From JAZUCT01 sp045639255 (lineage in GTDB: Bacteria; Bacillota; Clostridia; Christensenellales; UBA1242), in assembly GCA_045639255.1 (NCBI GenBank), contig JAZUCT010000003.1, forward strand, positions 1 through 12,967: a DNA stretch of 12,967 nt. The letters run 5' to 3'. The position numbers were made by a program, and so were the translations under genes. Below are positions 1 through 6,045 of this stretch, one piece after another. Position 1 is the first letter of the stretch; each line of letters starts with the position of its first letter. The notes beneath the pieces were generated by a model. It was not told where the DNA came from and ran no database searches. It saw only the letters and a program-made list of their open reading frames with translations.

Positions 1-816
1 ACCCCAAAAAACAAATTCAAATCCTTCTTCGGCAAATGTTCCACCTAACTCGTCCCAACCCTTTATTGTTTGATATACATTATAAGTATGTTGAAAAGAA
101 CCAAGGTGTTCTTCATCACTGAAATATGCAACTTCATATGTATAAGATGAAACAGAAGAAGAATTCCAAACTGCTCGTGCAGTTTTATGGGTTGAAGTTT
201 TTAAATATTCACCTTCATCATAAATTTGTCCATCTATTTCCCAACCACCAAAAGTTTTGCCACTTGGTGCGGTTGGTGCGTATTCAAGCATAAACTCAGC
301 ATCAACATACCAAAAATCTCTATAATTAGTTCCTGAATAGTAATACCCTTTTACATAGTCCGTTAAATATATTTCTTCAATACCACTTGAATCATCTAAA
401 TAAACTAGAGAGATATCTTCATATAAAACTGCATAAAAACAATAAGTGCCAGGTTCATCGAAAGTAATTGATTCGCCACCGTTATATATGGCACTGTTAT
501 CACCATTAAGCCAAAAATCAAAGTTTGGGTGTGTTGAAGGAGCGGTAAATATCCCAACTTCATGCTCTATAACTGAATAATGCATAACATTGTATTCAGT
601 TCCAACATTAACTGTTTCATACCATACTAATTCTTCGCTTGTGTTACCTCCAACATAATATAAAACATCAACAGTGTTTTCCGCTTGAACAACTTCTGTT
701 TCGGTTTGATTATTTGAAATTTGACTTGCGTTGCTTAAAAATTGATATGGCAAAACAAAGCAGATTGCCACAAGAACAAAAGTCATTAAATTTCGAAGGT
801 TTTTAAAACTTAACAT
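1..816 (-). CDS. Secreted surface protein with InlB-like (Flg_new) repeats, partial (C-terminus outside window)
   Basis: The minus-strand frame is open from the ATG at 816 to the window edge (272 codons), so the 3' end is missing. I chose this start because GGAGA lies about 7 nt upstream; a second in-frame-looking CAT at 818-820 sits too close to it. The N-terminus (MLSFKNLRNLMTFVLVAICF) reads as a signal peptide: a short basic stretch, a hydrophobic core, then Ser/Asn/Gln-rich mature sequence. Roughly residues 168-217 fit the Listeria-Bacteroides (InlB B-type) repeat: a hydrophobic strand, PSGKTFGGW near 186-192, a Tyr-rich middle, and an ending in ARAVW. A second copy appears to begin after this, with EEGFEFVFWG at the edge. 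Such repeats are common in long adhesin-like surface proteins of gut Bacillota. The function is otherwise unknown. The protein is rich in Tyr, Glu and Thr, with no catalytic motif seen. Confidence 0.8.
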   Translation of the reverse strand, partial: MLSFKNLRNLMTFVLVAICFVLPYQFLSNASQISNNQTETEVVQAENTVDVLYYVGGNTSEELVWYETVNVGTEYNVMHYSVIEHEVGIFTAPSTHPNFDFWLNGDNSAIYNGGESITFDEPGTYCFYAVLYEDISLVYLDDSSGIEEIYLTDYVKGYYYSGTNYRDFWYVDAEFMLEYAPTAPSGKTFGGWEIDGQIYDEGEYLKTSTHKTARAVWNSSSVSSYTYEVAYFSDEEHLGSFQHTYNVYQTIKGWDELGGTFAEEGFEFVFWG

Positions 817-848
817 ACATATTTCTCCAAAATAATTTAATTTTTTAT

Positions 849-876
849 ATTATATCACATTTTTTTAAAATTGCAA
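849..876 (-). promoter_or_regulatory. Candidate sigma-A promoter for the surface protein gene
   Basis: On the minus strand, TTGCAA (876-871) is followed by a 16-nt spacer and a perfect TATAAT (854-849), preceded by TG (TGTGATATAAT). A start near 842 would leave a leader of about 25 nt before the RBS and ATG at 816. The call rests on motif match only, in AT-rich DNA. Confidence 0.55.
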
Positions 877-899
877 CAAGAATAATATACTTATATTAT
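871..899 (+). promoter_or_regulatory. Candidate sigma-A promoter for the ferritin-like gene
   Basis: TTGCAA (871-876), a 17-nt spacer and TATTAT (894-899, 5 of 6 matches) read toward the gene at 1031. The -35 is the same self-complementary hexamer used by the opposing candidate promoter. A start near 906 gives a leader of about 125 nt. Tentative. Confidence 0.35.
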
Positions 900-900
900 T
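881..900. promoter_or_regulatory. 20-bp inverted repeat, possible operator
   Basis: AATAATATA, a 2-nt centre (CT), then TATATTATT is a perfect 9-2-9 inverted repeat. It covers the spacer and -10 of the plus candidate promoter and lies 4 bp beyond the -35 of the minus one. The size and AT content are compatible with a dimeric repressor site, but chance is not excluded in DNA this AT-rich. I cannot assign a regulator. Confidence 0.3.
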
Positions 901-913
901 TTTAAATAAACAA

Positions 914-985
914 CATTTATTCGTTAGCATTTTTTTAATTTAAGGATTTTACTAAATTATTTCTTAAAATATATTTGAATAAATG
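914..985 (+). other. Nested inverted repeats in the leader of the ferritin-like gene
   Basis: CATTTATTC (914-922) is perfectly complementary to GAATAAATG (977-985). Between them TAATTTA (936-942) pairs with TAAATTA (953-959). If the transcript starts near 906, these could form a two-part hairpin upstream of the RBS (AAAGGAG around 1016-1022). All arms are AT-rich and weak, and no known riboswitch is recognised. Confidence 0.25.
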
Positions 986-1030
986 CTGATAATTTGGGCA
1001 AAACTTTAATATATAAAGGAGAAATTTGTT

Positions 1031-2266
1031 ATGAACCCATTTGAAATTGAAACAAAAGATGTTGAAAGTTATTTTATGAACTGGGAGCAAATGTGTGCAA
1101 AACCTTATAACAAGCACACTGCCGATCCATACACTAAAACCAGAGTTATTTTAATGAATGGAACAGAGTTTGAATCCAATTGGTTCTTACACCAATTTGC
1201 AAGAAATTGCAACGATAACGATTTAAGGCGTGAAATTGCGCTTGTTAGAAATCAAGAACAGCAACAACAAAAAAGAATAAGTTCTTTAAAACCCATTAAT
1301 GAAAATATTTTAGAAACCACAATTGCATACGAGCAACTTGCAATTGATTTAACTGCAATTTTGGCACAAAACGAGCCCGATGCAAATTCAAAAGCAGCGC
1401 TTGATTTTGCACTTCTTGAAGATTTTGACCATTTATATAGGTTTGCCAACTTATTAAAAATGGATTATGGCATTGACGCTGAAACTTTGGTTGGAAAATT
1501 CACTGAAATAATTCCAGGAAGGCCAACAATTAATGAGCATAGGCACCCAAAAGATAATGTTAGATATCATATGAATGCAAAAACAGCCGATCCATACACA
1601 AAACTTGTTGCAAACATAATAACTGCTGCCGAACAACAAACAATGAATTTTTATATGAACATGGCACAAATGTATAAAAACAACTTGGGCAGAAAACTTT
1701 TCACAGAAATTGCAATGGTGGAAGAAGAACATGTTTCGCAATATGAAAGTTTAAAAGACCCAACTTGCACTTGGCTTGAACAATGGGTTATGCACGAATA
1801 TACTGAATGTTATTTATATTATTCCATGATGAACGATGAAACCGATGAATATATTAAACAAATTTGGAAAGAACATTTTGTTATGGAAGTTGCACACCTA
1901 AAAAAAGCAAGCGAGATGTTGCAAAAATATGAAAAAAAGGCAGTTAAAAGTGTTATTCCAAATCCAGAATTTCCAAAACTATTAAGTTTTAAAGGTAATA
2001 AATCTTATATTCGCCAAGTTCTTAAAACCGCAGGTTACACATCAGTTAATGAAGAATATGTTCCTGCAAGCGAACTTCCAGAAGATGCACGATATTTTAA
2101 ACATTTAAAGGTTGTTAACAAAACTGATAACAATGTTGCAAGCCATGTTGTTATTAACACTGCAATTAAAAAGTTTGGGCAAGATTACAGGTTTGAAGAA
2201 AAACCACACCCAGTTAAAGCATTGCAAAACAGAAAAGAAGATAACACAACGGTTGGAACAAAATAA
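1031..2266 (+). CDS. Tandem ferritin-like (rubrerythrin-type four-helix) protein
   Basis: This 411-residue soluble protein has no signal peptide, and its start is set by AAAGGAG about 8 nt before the ATG. Residues 30-143 and 185-298 form an internal duplication with a constant, ungapped offset of 155: TADPYTK at 30 and 185, SLK at 85 and 240, LE at 94 and 249. The second copy carries a full ferritin-like diiron ligand pattern: E201, E231xxH234, E256, E286xxH289. The first copy has E46, E76xxQ79, E101, D131xxH134, so one His is replaced by Gln and one Glu by Asp. Within each copy the ligands repeat every 55 residues, as expected for two helical hairpins. The C-terminal 105 residues are Lys-rich and unassigned. 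By family, oxidase, peroxidase or iron-handling roles are possible; the exact activity is unknown. The gene stands alone, divergent from the surface protein and convergent with the YhhN-like gene. Confidence 0.75.
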   Translation: MNPFEIETKDVESYFMNWEQMCAKPYNKHTADPYTKTRVILMNGTEFESNWFLHQFARNCNDNDLRREIALVRNQEQQQQKRISSLKPINENILETTIAYEQLAIDLTAILAQNEPDANSKAALDFALLEDFDHLYRFANLLKMDYGIDAETLVGKFTEIIPGRPTINEHRHPKDNVRYHMNAKTADPYTKLVANIITAAEQQTMNFYMNMAQMYKNNLGRKLFTEIAMVEEEHVSQYESLKDPTCTWLEQWVMHEYTECYLYYSMMNDETDEYIKQIWKEHFVMEVAHLKKASEMLQKYEKKAVKSVIPNPEFPKLLSFKGNKSYIRQVLKTAGYTSVNEEYVPASELPEDARYFKHLKVVNKTDNNVASHVVINTAIKKFGQDYRFEEKPHPVKALQNRKEDNTTVGTK

Positions 2267-2291
2267 AAAGCAAGTTGAACTTGCTTTTTTA
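2265..2291. terminator. Bidirectional intrinsic terminator between convergent genes
   Basis: AAAAAGCAAG, loop TTGAA, CTTGCTTTTT forms a 10-bp stem flanked by A and T tracts, so it can act in both directions. It begins within the stop codon of the ferritin-like gene (TAA 2264-2266) and overlaps the stop codon of the minus-strand gene (2289-2291). Confidence 0.8.
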
Positions 2292-2948
2292 ATTTTCTGA
2301 AAAATAAATTGAATTTGCTAGCAGTGATTGTGCTGGATAATAAGTTATTAAACACAAATAAACCGCATTTCTAACATTTCCAAAACTGCTTAACAGCAAA
2401 CTGAAATCTGAAATAAAAAACAAAACACTTCCTATAAAAATAAACAAAGTTATTTTTGATTTTTTACTAAGTAAATTTGAAAATGCTTTTCCCACCATAA
2501 ACGAAATTATAAATGCATAACTTAAACATAAAACTAAATATGAATTGTTATAAAAATTTAAGATTGGCAAAAACAAAATAATTAACAATGAAATTGCAAA
2601 AATAACAAACCCATAAATTAAATCTTTCCAGTGAATTTTTGAAATTTGGCAATATGCAATAAAAAACAAAACATGCCCTATTGCAAAAATTATTCCACCA
2701 ACAATAAAATTAATGTTTAAAAATATATCACCAAGCATTGCAACTGCAAGCGCAACAATTTGCCATATTGCAAATTTTATTGGTTTGTTGTTTTTTAAAA
2801 TATAAACAAAATTTCCAATGGCTTGCAAAACAAACAACCCACTGCCAATAGATTTTGGAATTAAACTCCAATCTTGCATATAAAAATAATCTGCAATTAA
2901 TATTAAAACAAACATTACTATGTTAAATATAACTATCTTTTTTTTCAT
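2289..2948 (-). CDS. YhhN/TMEM86-family membrane protein (lysoplasmalogenase-like)
   Basis: This 219-residue, very hydrophobic protein has about seven to eight predicted membrane segments. It has the landmarks of the YhhN family: a Gly-Asp in a membrane segment (G73-D74, MLGDIFL), the GHxxFFxxY motif (G91 to Y99), and a late Ser-Asp helix (S180-D181) followed by SLLLS and a final helix ending YYPAQSLLA. Animal TMEM86 proteins of this family hydrolyse the vinyl-ether bond of lysoplasmalogen. Bacterial members are mostly uncharacterised, so lipid-ether hydrolysis is a family inference. The RBS is weak (TTTAGGCG before the ATG). It is last in a minus-strand group, 56 nt after the Gly/Ser-rich zinc-ribbon gene, and ends in the shared terminator. 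Confidence 0.75.
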   Translation of the reverse strand: MKKKIVIFNIVMFVLILIADYFYMQDWSLIPKSIGSGLFVLQAIGNFVYILKNNKPIKFAIWQIVALAVAMLGDIFLNINFIVGGIIFAIGHVLFFIAYCQISKIHWKDLIYGFVIFAISLLIILFLPILNFYNNSYLVLCLSYAFIISFMVGKAFSNLLSKKSKITLFIFIGSVLFFISDFSLLLSSFGNVRNAVYLCLITYYPAQSLLANSIYFSEN

Positions 2949-3004
2949 AATTTCGCCTAAATTATTTATTTTTTAAGTTATTTAAGAATTTTTTTCTTAT
3001 TTAA

Positions 3005-3919
3005 TTATTTCATTTCAAATTCTTTTGCCCCACAACTTTCGCATTTCAAAACGCCTGTTTCTGCAAAAGAACCACAATAAGCACATACCCTAACTTTATT
3101 TTTTTCTTCTTGCTCTGTTTTTTCTTGTTGTTTTTGTTCTGCTTCTTTCTTTTTGTGATTTTTAACAATTTTAACAATAATTAAAGTTGTTAATGCCACA
3201 ATTAAAACACTTACAATAATTAAAACTGCTGTGTAAGTTGTAAGTTTATTTTTTGTTTGCAAATATTCTTCATCATCTTTCAAAGTTGTGTTTAAATAAT
3301 CAATGGGAACACTGTCGGTTAAAGAATTAAAATTTTTTTCATCAAGTGCAACAACAATAACATCACCAATGTTATAGCCAAGTGTTTGAATATCTTGCAA
3401 TGAATAAACATAGAAAGAATACATTTCTTTTGGAAAAACAACATCAGTATATTCATATTCAATGCAATATTTTTTTCCATTTGGATTTTTAATTATGTTT
3501 GTTATTTCTGCTGTTGTTGTGTAATCACTGTTATTTTGTGCGCGTTGTGCCATTGAATAATAAAAAGAATAATCTTGTTCAATAACCTTTAAATTTTGCG
3601 ATGCACCACCCCTACCTGTTAAAACAATTGTTAAAAAACATATGCTTATAAAAATTGCAACAAAAATAACCGGCAAAACTTTTGCAATAAGTGGAACTGC
3701 TATGTTTTCGTTTCCGCCACCTATAATAATTGGGCTTGAACTAACATGAATTGTTCTGCGAATTGGCGAACGAAATGAAATGTTTGAAACACTTGTTCTT
3801 ACACTTCTTTGCCTTGAACCACCAAAACTGCTTGTTAACCTTGAACCAGAACCGCCACCTGACCTTGAACTGCCAAAGTGCCCGCCACTTCTTCTGGAAC
3901 CTCCGCCACGAATTGCCAT
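3005..3919 (-). CDS. Two-pass membrane protein with Gly/Ser/Arg-rich head and C-terminal zinc ribbon
   Basis: This 304-residue protein belongs to no family I recognise. Residues 1-70 are low-complexity Gly/Ser/Arg. A first membrane helix spans about 76-100, followed by a loop of about 125 residues (101-227) with many Tyr and Asp, and a second helix at about 228-251. A charged Lys/Glu/Gln coiled-coil-like stretch covers 253-277. The C-terminus is a zinc ribbon with C279, C282, C293 and C296 (CxxC-x10-CxxC). If both termini are cytoplasmic, the loop faces outside and the ribbon inside. GGGGAG precedes the ATG. It lies 16 nt after the small zinc-ribbon gene, whose ribbon has the same spacing and similar residues (CAYCGS, KCE, CG, terminal MK). 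The pair probably share an origin and may share a partner. Confidence 0.7.
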   Translation of the reverse strand: MAIRGGGSRRSGGHFGSSRSGGGSGSRLTSSFGGSRQRSVRTSVSNISFRSPIRRTIHVSSSPIIIGGGNENIAVPLIAKVLPVIFVAIFISICFLTIVLTGRGGASQNLKVIEQDYSFYYSMAQRAQNNSDYTTTAEITNIIKNPNGKKYCIEYEYTDVVFPKEMYSFYVYSLQDIQTLGYNIGDVIVVALDEKNFNSLTDSVPIDYLNTTLKDDEEYLQTKNKLTTYTAVLIIVSVLIVALTTLIIVKIVKNHKKKEAEQKQQEKTEQEEKNKVRVCAYCGSFAETGVLKCESCGAKEFEMK

Positions 3920-3935
3920 ATATATCTCCCCTTAA

Positions 3936-4232
3936 TTATTTCATTATGTATGTAGTTGAACCACAATTTTCACATTTTTCTTGGTTTTCTTTTGCCCTGC
4001 TTCCACAATAAGCACAATGCCTTTCTTTTTGCTTGAATGCTTTTTTAATGTTGTTTGTTAAATCTTGTGTTGCAGTTCCAATTTTTTCTTTATTTTTTAT
4101 GGCTTTAACCACAATAACAATAACTATCACAATTGGCATAGCCATTGCAATTATTGAAATTATAAATATTAAAACAGGAACAATAATTGCAGGACCTGCA
4201 AAACTGAATATATTTTCAAGCAAATATAACAT
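3936..4232 (-). CDS. Small membrane protein with C-terminal zinc ribbon
   Basis: This 98-residue protein has a long hydrophobic stretch at about 12-43, either one helix or a tight hairpin with a Pro at 33. A basic cytoplasmic linker follows, then a zinc ribbon with C73, C76, C87 and C90 (CxxC-x10-CxxC). The last 26 residues match the end of the downstream 304-residue protein in spacing and several residues. The start is supported by AAAGGA before the ATG. It lies about 31 nt after the methyltransferase stop and 16 nt before the next gene, so co-transcription is likely. No family name is assigned, and its function is unknown. Confidence 0.65.
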   Translation of the reverse strand: MLYLLENIFSFAGPAIIVPVLIFIISIIAMAMPIVIVIVIVVKAIKNKEKIGTATQDLTNNIKKAFKQKERHCAYCGSRAKENQEKCENCGSTTYIMK

Positions 4233-4263
4233 AATTTTTCCTTTTGTTTTTTAATTATTAAAG

Positions 4264-5037
4264 TTAGTTTTTTATTAAAATATCCAATGTATGCGAACTT
4301 GCACCAATTAAATCTTTTTGTTGGCAAATGCTTAGTTGATATTTAATATAGGTTTCAAAATCTTCATCACTCATTTTGTTAAGCACTGGGCGAATATAAT
4401 CTGTTGCACCATCTACGCCAATTATTTGTTTGCGTTTTAATTTTGTTGCTTTATTTAATTTATTAATTTCTTGCAATCTTACATAACTATATAAATCATC
4501 TTCAAGTGCAACACATTGAAAATTTTTATCAAGTCTGCCTTCTTGAATGCATTTTTTTAAGTTGCCCTCTTTAAAAGCATAAGTTATAACTGCATAATCG
4601 TTCATAACATATGCAACAAAAATTAATCCGCCTTTTTTTGTAACCCTTTTTGCTTCGTTTAGCGCCTGCACTTTTTCTTCAAAAGTGAATAAGTGATACA
4701 TTGGACCAAATAAAAGTGTTATATCAAAACTTTCATCTTTAATTTTTTTAAGATTAAGTGCATTTCCTTGAATTGCTGTTATGTTTTTATTTTTTTGTTT
4801 TAAAACATTTAAGTTATGTTTAACAAGTTCAACTGCTGTTACATTATGCCCCATTTCACTTAATGCAACTGAATATCTGCCAGTGCCTGCCCCAATATCC
4901 AAAATATTTAAATTGTTTCTGTTATTTATATACTTTTTTAAAAAGTGCATGGTTACAGAAAACTCCACTTGACCGTGCCTTGTTAACAATCGCTTATCTT
5001 CATTAAACTTGTTGTAATATTTTTCAATCTTATTCAT
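4264..5037 (-). CDS. Class I SAM-dependent methyltransferase
   Basis: This is a 257-residue Rossmann-fold methyltransferase. Motif I is LDIGAGTGRYS at 46-56, the acidic ribose-binding residue is E70 in VTAVEL, and the motif IV region is DITLLFGPMYHL starting at D105. A GGLIF strand lies near 136-140. The C-terminal third probably contributes substrate recognition, and the substrate cannot be read from the sequence. I placed the start at the ATG at 5037, with GGGAAGAG just upstream. The frame can be extended by 16 codons to a TTG at 5085, but that reads through the candidate -10 and has no RBS. It is the first gene of the minus-strand group leading into the zinc-ribbon membrane proteins, and its promoter is divergent from the collagen-like gene. 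Confidence 0.85.
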   Translation of the reverse strand: MNKIEKYYNKFNEDKRLLTRHGQVEFSVTMHFLKKYINNRNNLNILDIGAGTGRYSVALSEMGHNVTAVELVKHNLNVLKQKNKNITAIQGNALNLKKIKDESFDITLLFGPMYHLFTFEEKVQALNEAKRVTKKGGLIFVAYVMNDYAVITYAFKEGNLKKCIQEGRLDKNFQCVALEDDLYSYVRLQEINKLNKATKLKRKQIIGVDGATDYIRPVLNKMSDEDFETYIKYQLSICQQKDLIGASSHTLDILIKN

Positions 5038-5056
5038 ACTCTTCCCAATTTTAATT

Positions 5057-5085
5057 ATTATATCATTTTTTATTTTTTTACACAA
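5057..5085 (-). promoter_or_regulatory. Candidate sigma-A promoter for the methyltransferase group
   Basis: On the minus strand TTGTGT (5085-5080), a 17-nt spacer and a perfect TATAAT (5062-5057, preceded by TGA) lie just upstream of the RBS and ATG at 5037. A start near 5050 would give a very short leader. The -35 match is weak, the -10 strong. Confidence 0.5.
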
Positions 5086-5105
5086 TTATTGTAACCATTT
5101 ATTAT
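5077..5105 (+). promoter_or_regulatory. Candidate sigma-A promoter for the collagen-like gene
   Basis: TTTACA (5077-5082, 5 of 6), a 17-nt spacer and TATTAT (5100-5105, 5 of 6) read toward the ATG at 5144, with a leader of about 32 nt. Its -35 overlaps the -35 of the opposing promoter by 3 bp. A sporulation sigma-factor site further down (CATAATAT at 5114) is a weaker alternative. Confidence 0.4.
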
Positions 5106-5143
5106 TAACTTTGCATAATATGACTTGAACTAAGGAGGTAGAA

Positions 5144-5941
5144 ATGTTTAGAAATAATTTCAATAATTTTTTCAAACATAATTGTTGTAATCATAACTGC
5201 AATGAAAAAAAACATTGCCATTCAAAAAATGATGATTGGAACAATGATTGTTGCGAAAAAAGAACTAACAATTTTCCGTGCTGTGAAACTGACCGACTTG
5301 TTACAACAACCGTTATTGGACCAAGGCGATTTCAAGGCCCAGTTGGTCCAATAGGTCCAACTGGTGCAACAGGTGCTACTGGGGCTACGGGTCCAGCAGG
5401 AACTGGCGCAACGGGTCCTACTGGGGCTACGGGTCCAACCGGGCCAACAGGTCTTTCAGGAACAGGTCCAACAGGCCCAACCGGAGATATCGGTCCAACA
5501 GGTCCTACCGGGGCAACAGGAGATATCGGCCCTACTGGTCCAACCGGCGCTACGGGCCCAACAGGTGAAGCAGGTGTTGATGGTTTAAGCATTACAGGCC
5601 CTACTGGTCCAACCGGAGCAACTGGTGAAGTCGGTCCTACTGGTCCAACAGGTGCAACAGGAGAAATTGGACCTATCGGTGCAACTGGTCCTACGGGAGA
5701 AACAGGTCCTACTGGGGCAACCGGAGATATCGGTCCAACAGGTCCTACTGGTGCTACGGGTGAAATTGGTCCAACAGGCCCAACCGGTCCTACTGGCGAA
5801 GCACCAACAATAACTTTAACAATTGGAACTGTTACAACTGGTGCACCCGGAACTGATGCGGCAGCCAGCATAACAGGAACCAGCCCTGACTTTATTTTAA
5901 ACTTAACAATTCCACAAGGTCCAACTGGCCCAACAGCATAG
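5144..5941 (+). CDS. Collagen-like Gly-X-Y repeat protein with Cys-rich N-terminus
   Basis: This 265-residue protein has a strong RBS (AAGGAGGT, 5132-5139). Residues 1-50 are rich in Asn, His and Cys (C14, C15, C19, C25, C36, C37, C46, C47) and contain no signal peptide. A short linker ends at the conserved-looking GPRRFQGPVGPIGPTG. Gly-X-Y triplets run from about 65 to 219, dominated by GPT, GAT, GDI and GEI. The register is broken three times: an extra GT near 86-87, another near 106-107, and a break at GLSIT (147-151). The C-terminal 45 residues, starting PTITLTIGTV, form a short beta-rich cap that ends with two more Gly-Pro-Thr units. The layout resembles BclA-type exosporium or surface collagen-like proteins of Bacillota. 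Absence of a signal peptide fits assembly inside a mother cell, but sporulation is not demonstrated here. It has its own candidate promoter and terminator. Confidence 0.85.
   Translation: MFRNNFNNFFKHNCCNHNCNEKKHCHSKNDDWNNDCCEKRTNNFPCCETDRLVTTTVIGPRRFQGPVGPIGPTGATGATGATGPAGTGATGPTGATGPTGPTGLSGTGPTGPTGDIGPTGPTGATGDIGPTGPTGATGPTGEAGVDGLSITGPTGPTGATGEVGPTGPTGATGEIGPIGATGPTGETGPTGATGDIGPTGPTGATGEIGPTGPTGPTGEAPTITLTIGTVTTGAPGTDAAASITGTSPDFILNLTIPQGPTGPTA
5336..5803 (+). repeat. Imperfect 9-nt tandem repeats encoding the collagen-like region
   Basis: The DNA is built from GGN-CCN-ACN and GGN-GCN-ACN units whose third positions keep changing: GGT/GGC/GGG/GGA, CCA/CCT/CCC, ACA/ACT/ACC/ACG. Longer blocks recur, such as GATATCGGTCCAACAGGTCC (about 5487 and 5727). 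The stretch is clearly richer in G+C than its surroundings because of the amino acids it encodes. Confidence 0.85.
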
Positions 5942-5944
5942 TTC

Positions 5945-5979
5945 AAAAAACTTTAAGGCATTTTGCTTTAAAGTTTTTT
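5945..5979 (+). terminator. Intrinsic terminator of the collagen-like gene
   Basis: The left arm is 5945-5959 (AAAAAACTTTAAGGC), the loop ATTTT, and the right arm 5965-5979 (GCTTTAAAGTTTTTT). This gives a 15-bp stem with one G-U pair, beginning 4 nt after the stop codon and ending in a T tract. Confidence 0.85.
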
Positions 5980-6045
5980 ATTTAATTTTAAAAGTTATGC
6001 ATAATTTCCAAAAATTTCCACAATTTAAAGTTATGGAGGTTTTAT

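Noticed and set aside
935..1117. A 60-residue minus-strand open frame overlapping the ferritin-like gene start
   Set aside because: It has no RBS, its composition is low-complexity Phe/Leu/Asn, and it overlaps the control region and a supported gene.
5038..5085. A 16-codon upstream extension of the methyltransferase from TTG
   Set aside because: It would read through the candidate -10 element and lacks an RBS, while the ATG at 5037 has GGGAAGAG at good spacing and begins where the conserved fold begins.
5094..5122. A sigma-K-like promoter (ACC, 17 nt, CATAATATG) for the collagen-like gene
   Set aside because: The last part of the -10 does not match, and TTTACA-17-TATTAT fits better. The shared TGCATAAT upstream of the SIMPL gene (about 5999-6005) is probably chance in AT-rich DNA.
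5336..5803. Regularly spaced short repeats as a possible CRISPR array
   Set aside because: The units are 9-nt in-frame collagen triplets with no unique spacers.
5332..5946. A 204-residue Pro/Val/Gly-rich open frame on the minus strand opposite the collagen-like gene
   Set aside because: It is the antisense image of the Gly-Pro-Thr and Gly-Ala-Thr codons, which leave no stops on the other strand. It has no RBS and its composition is implausible.
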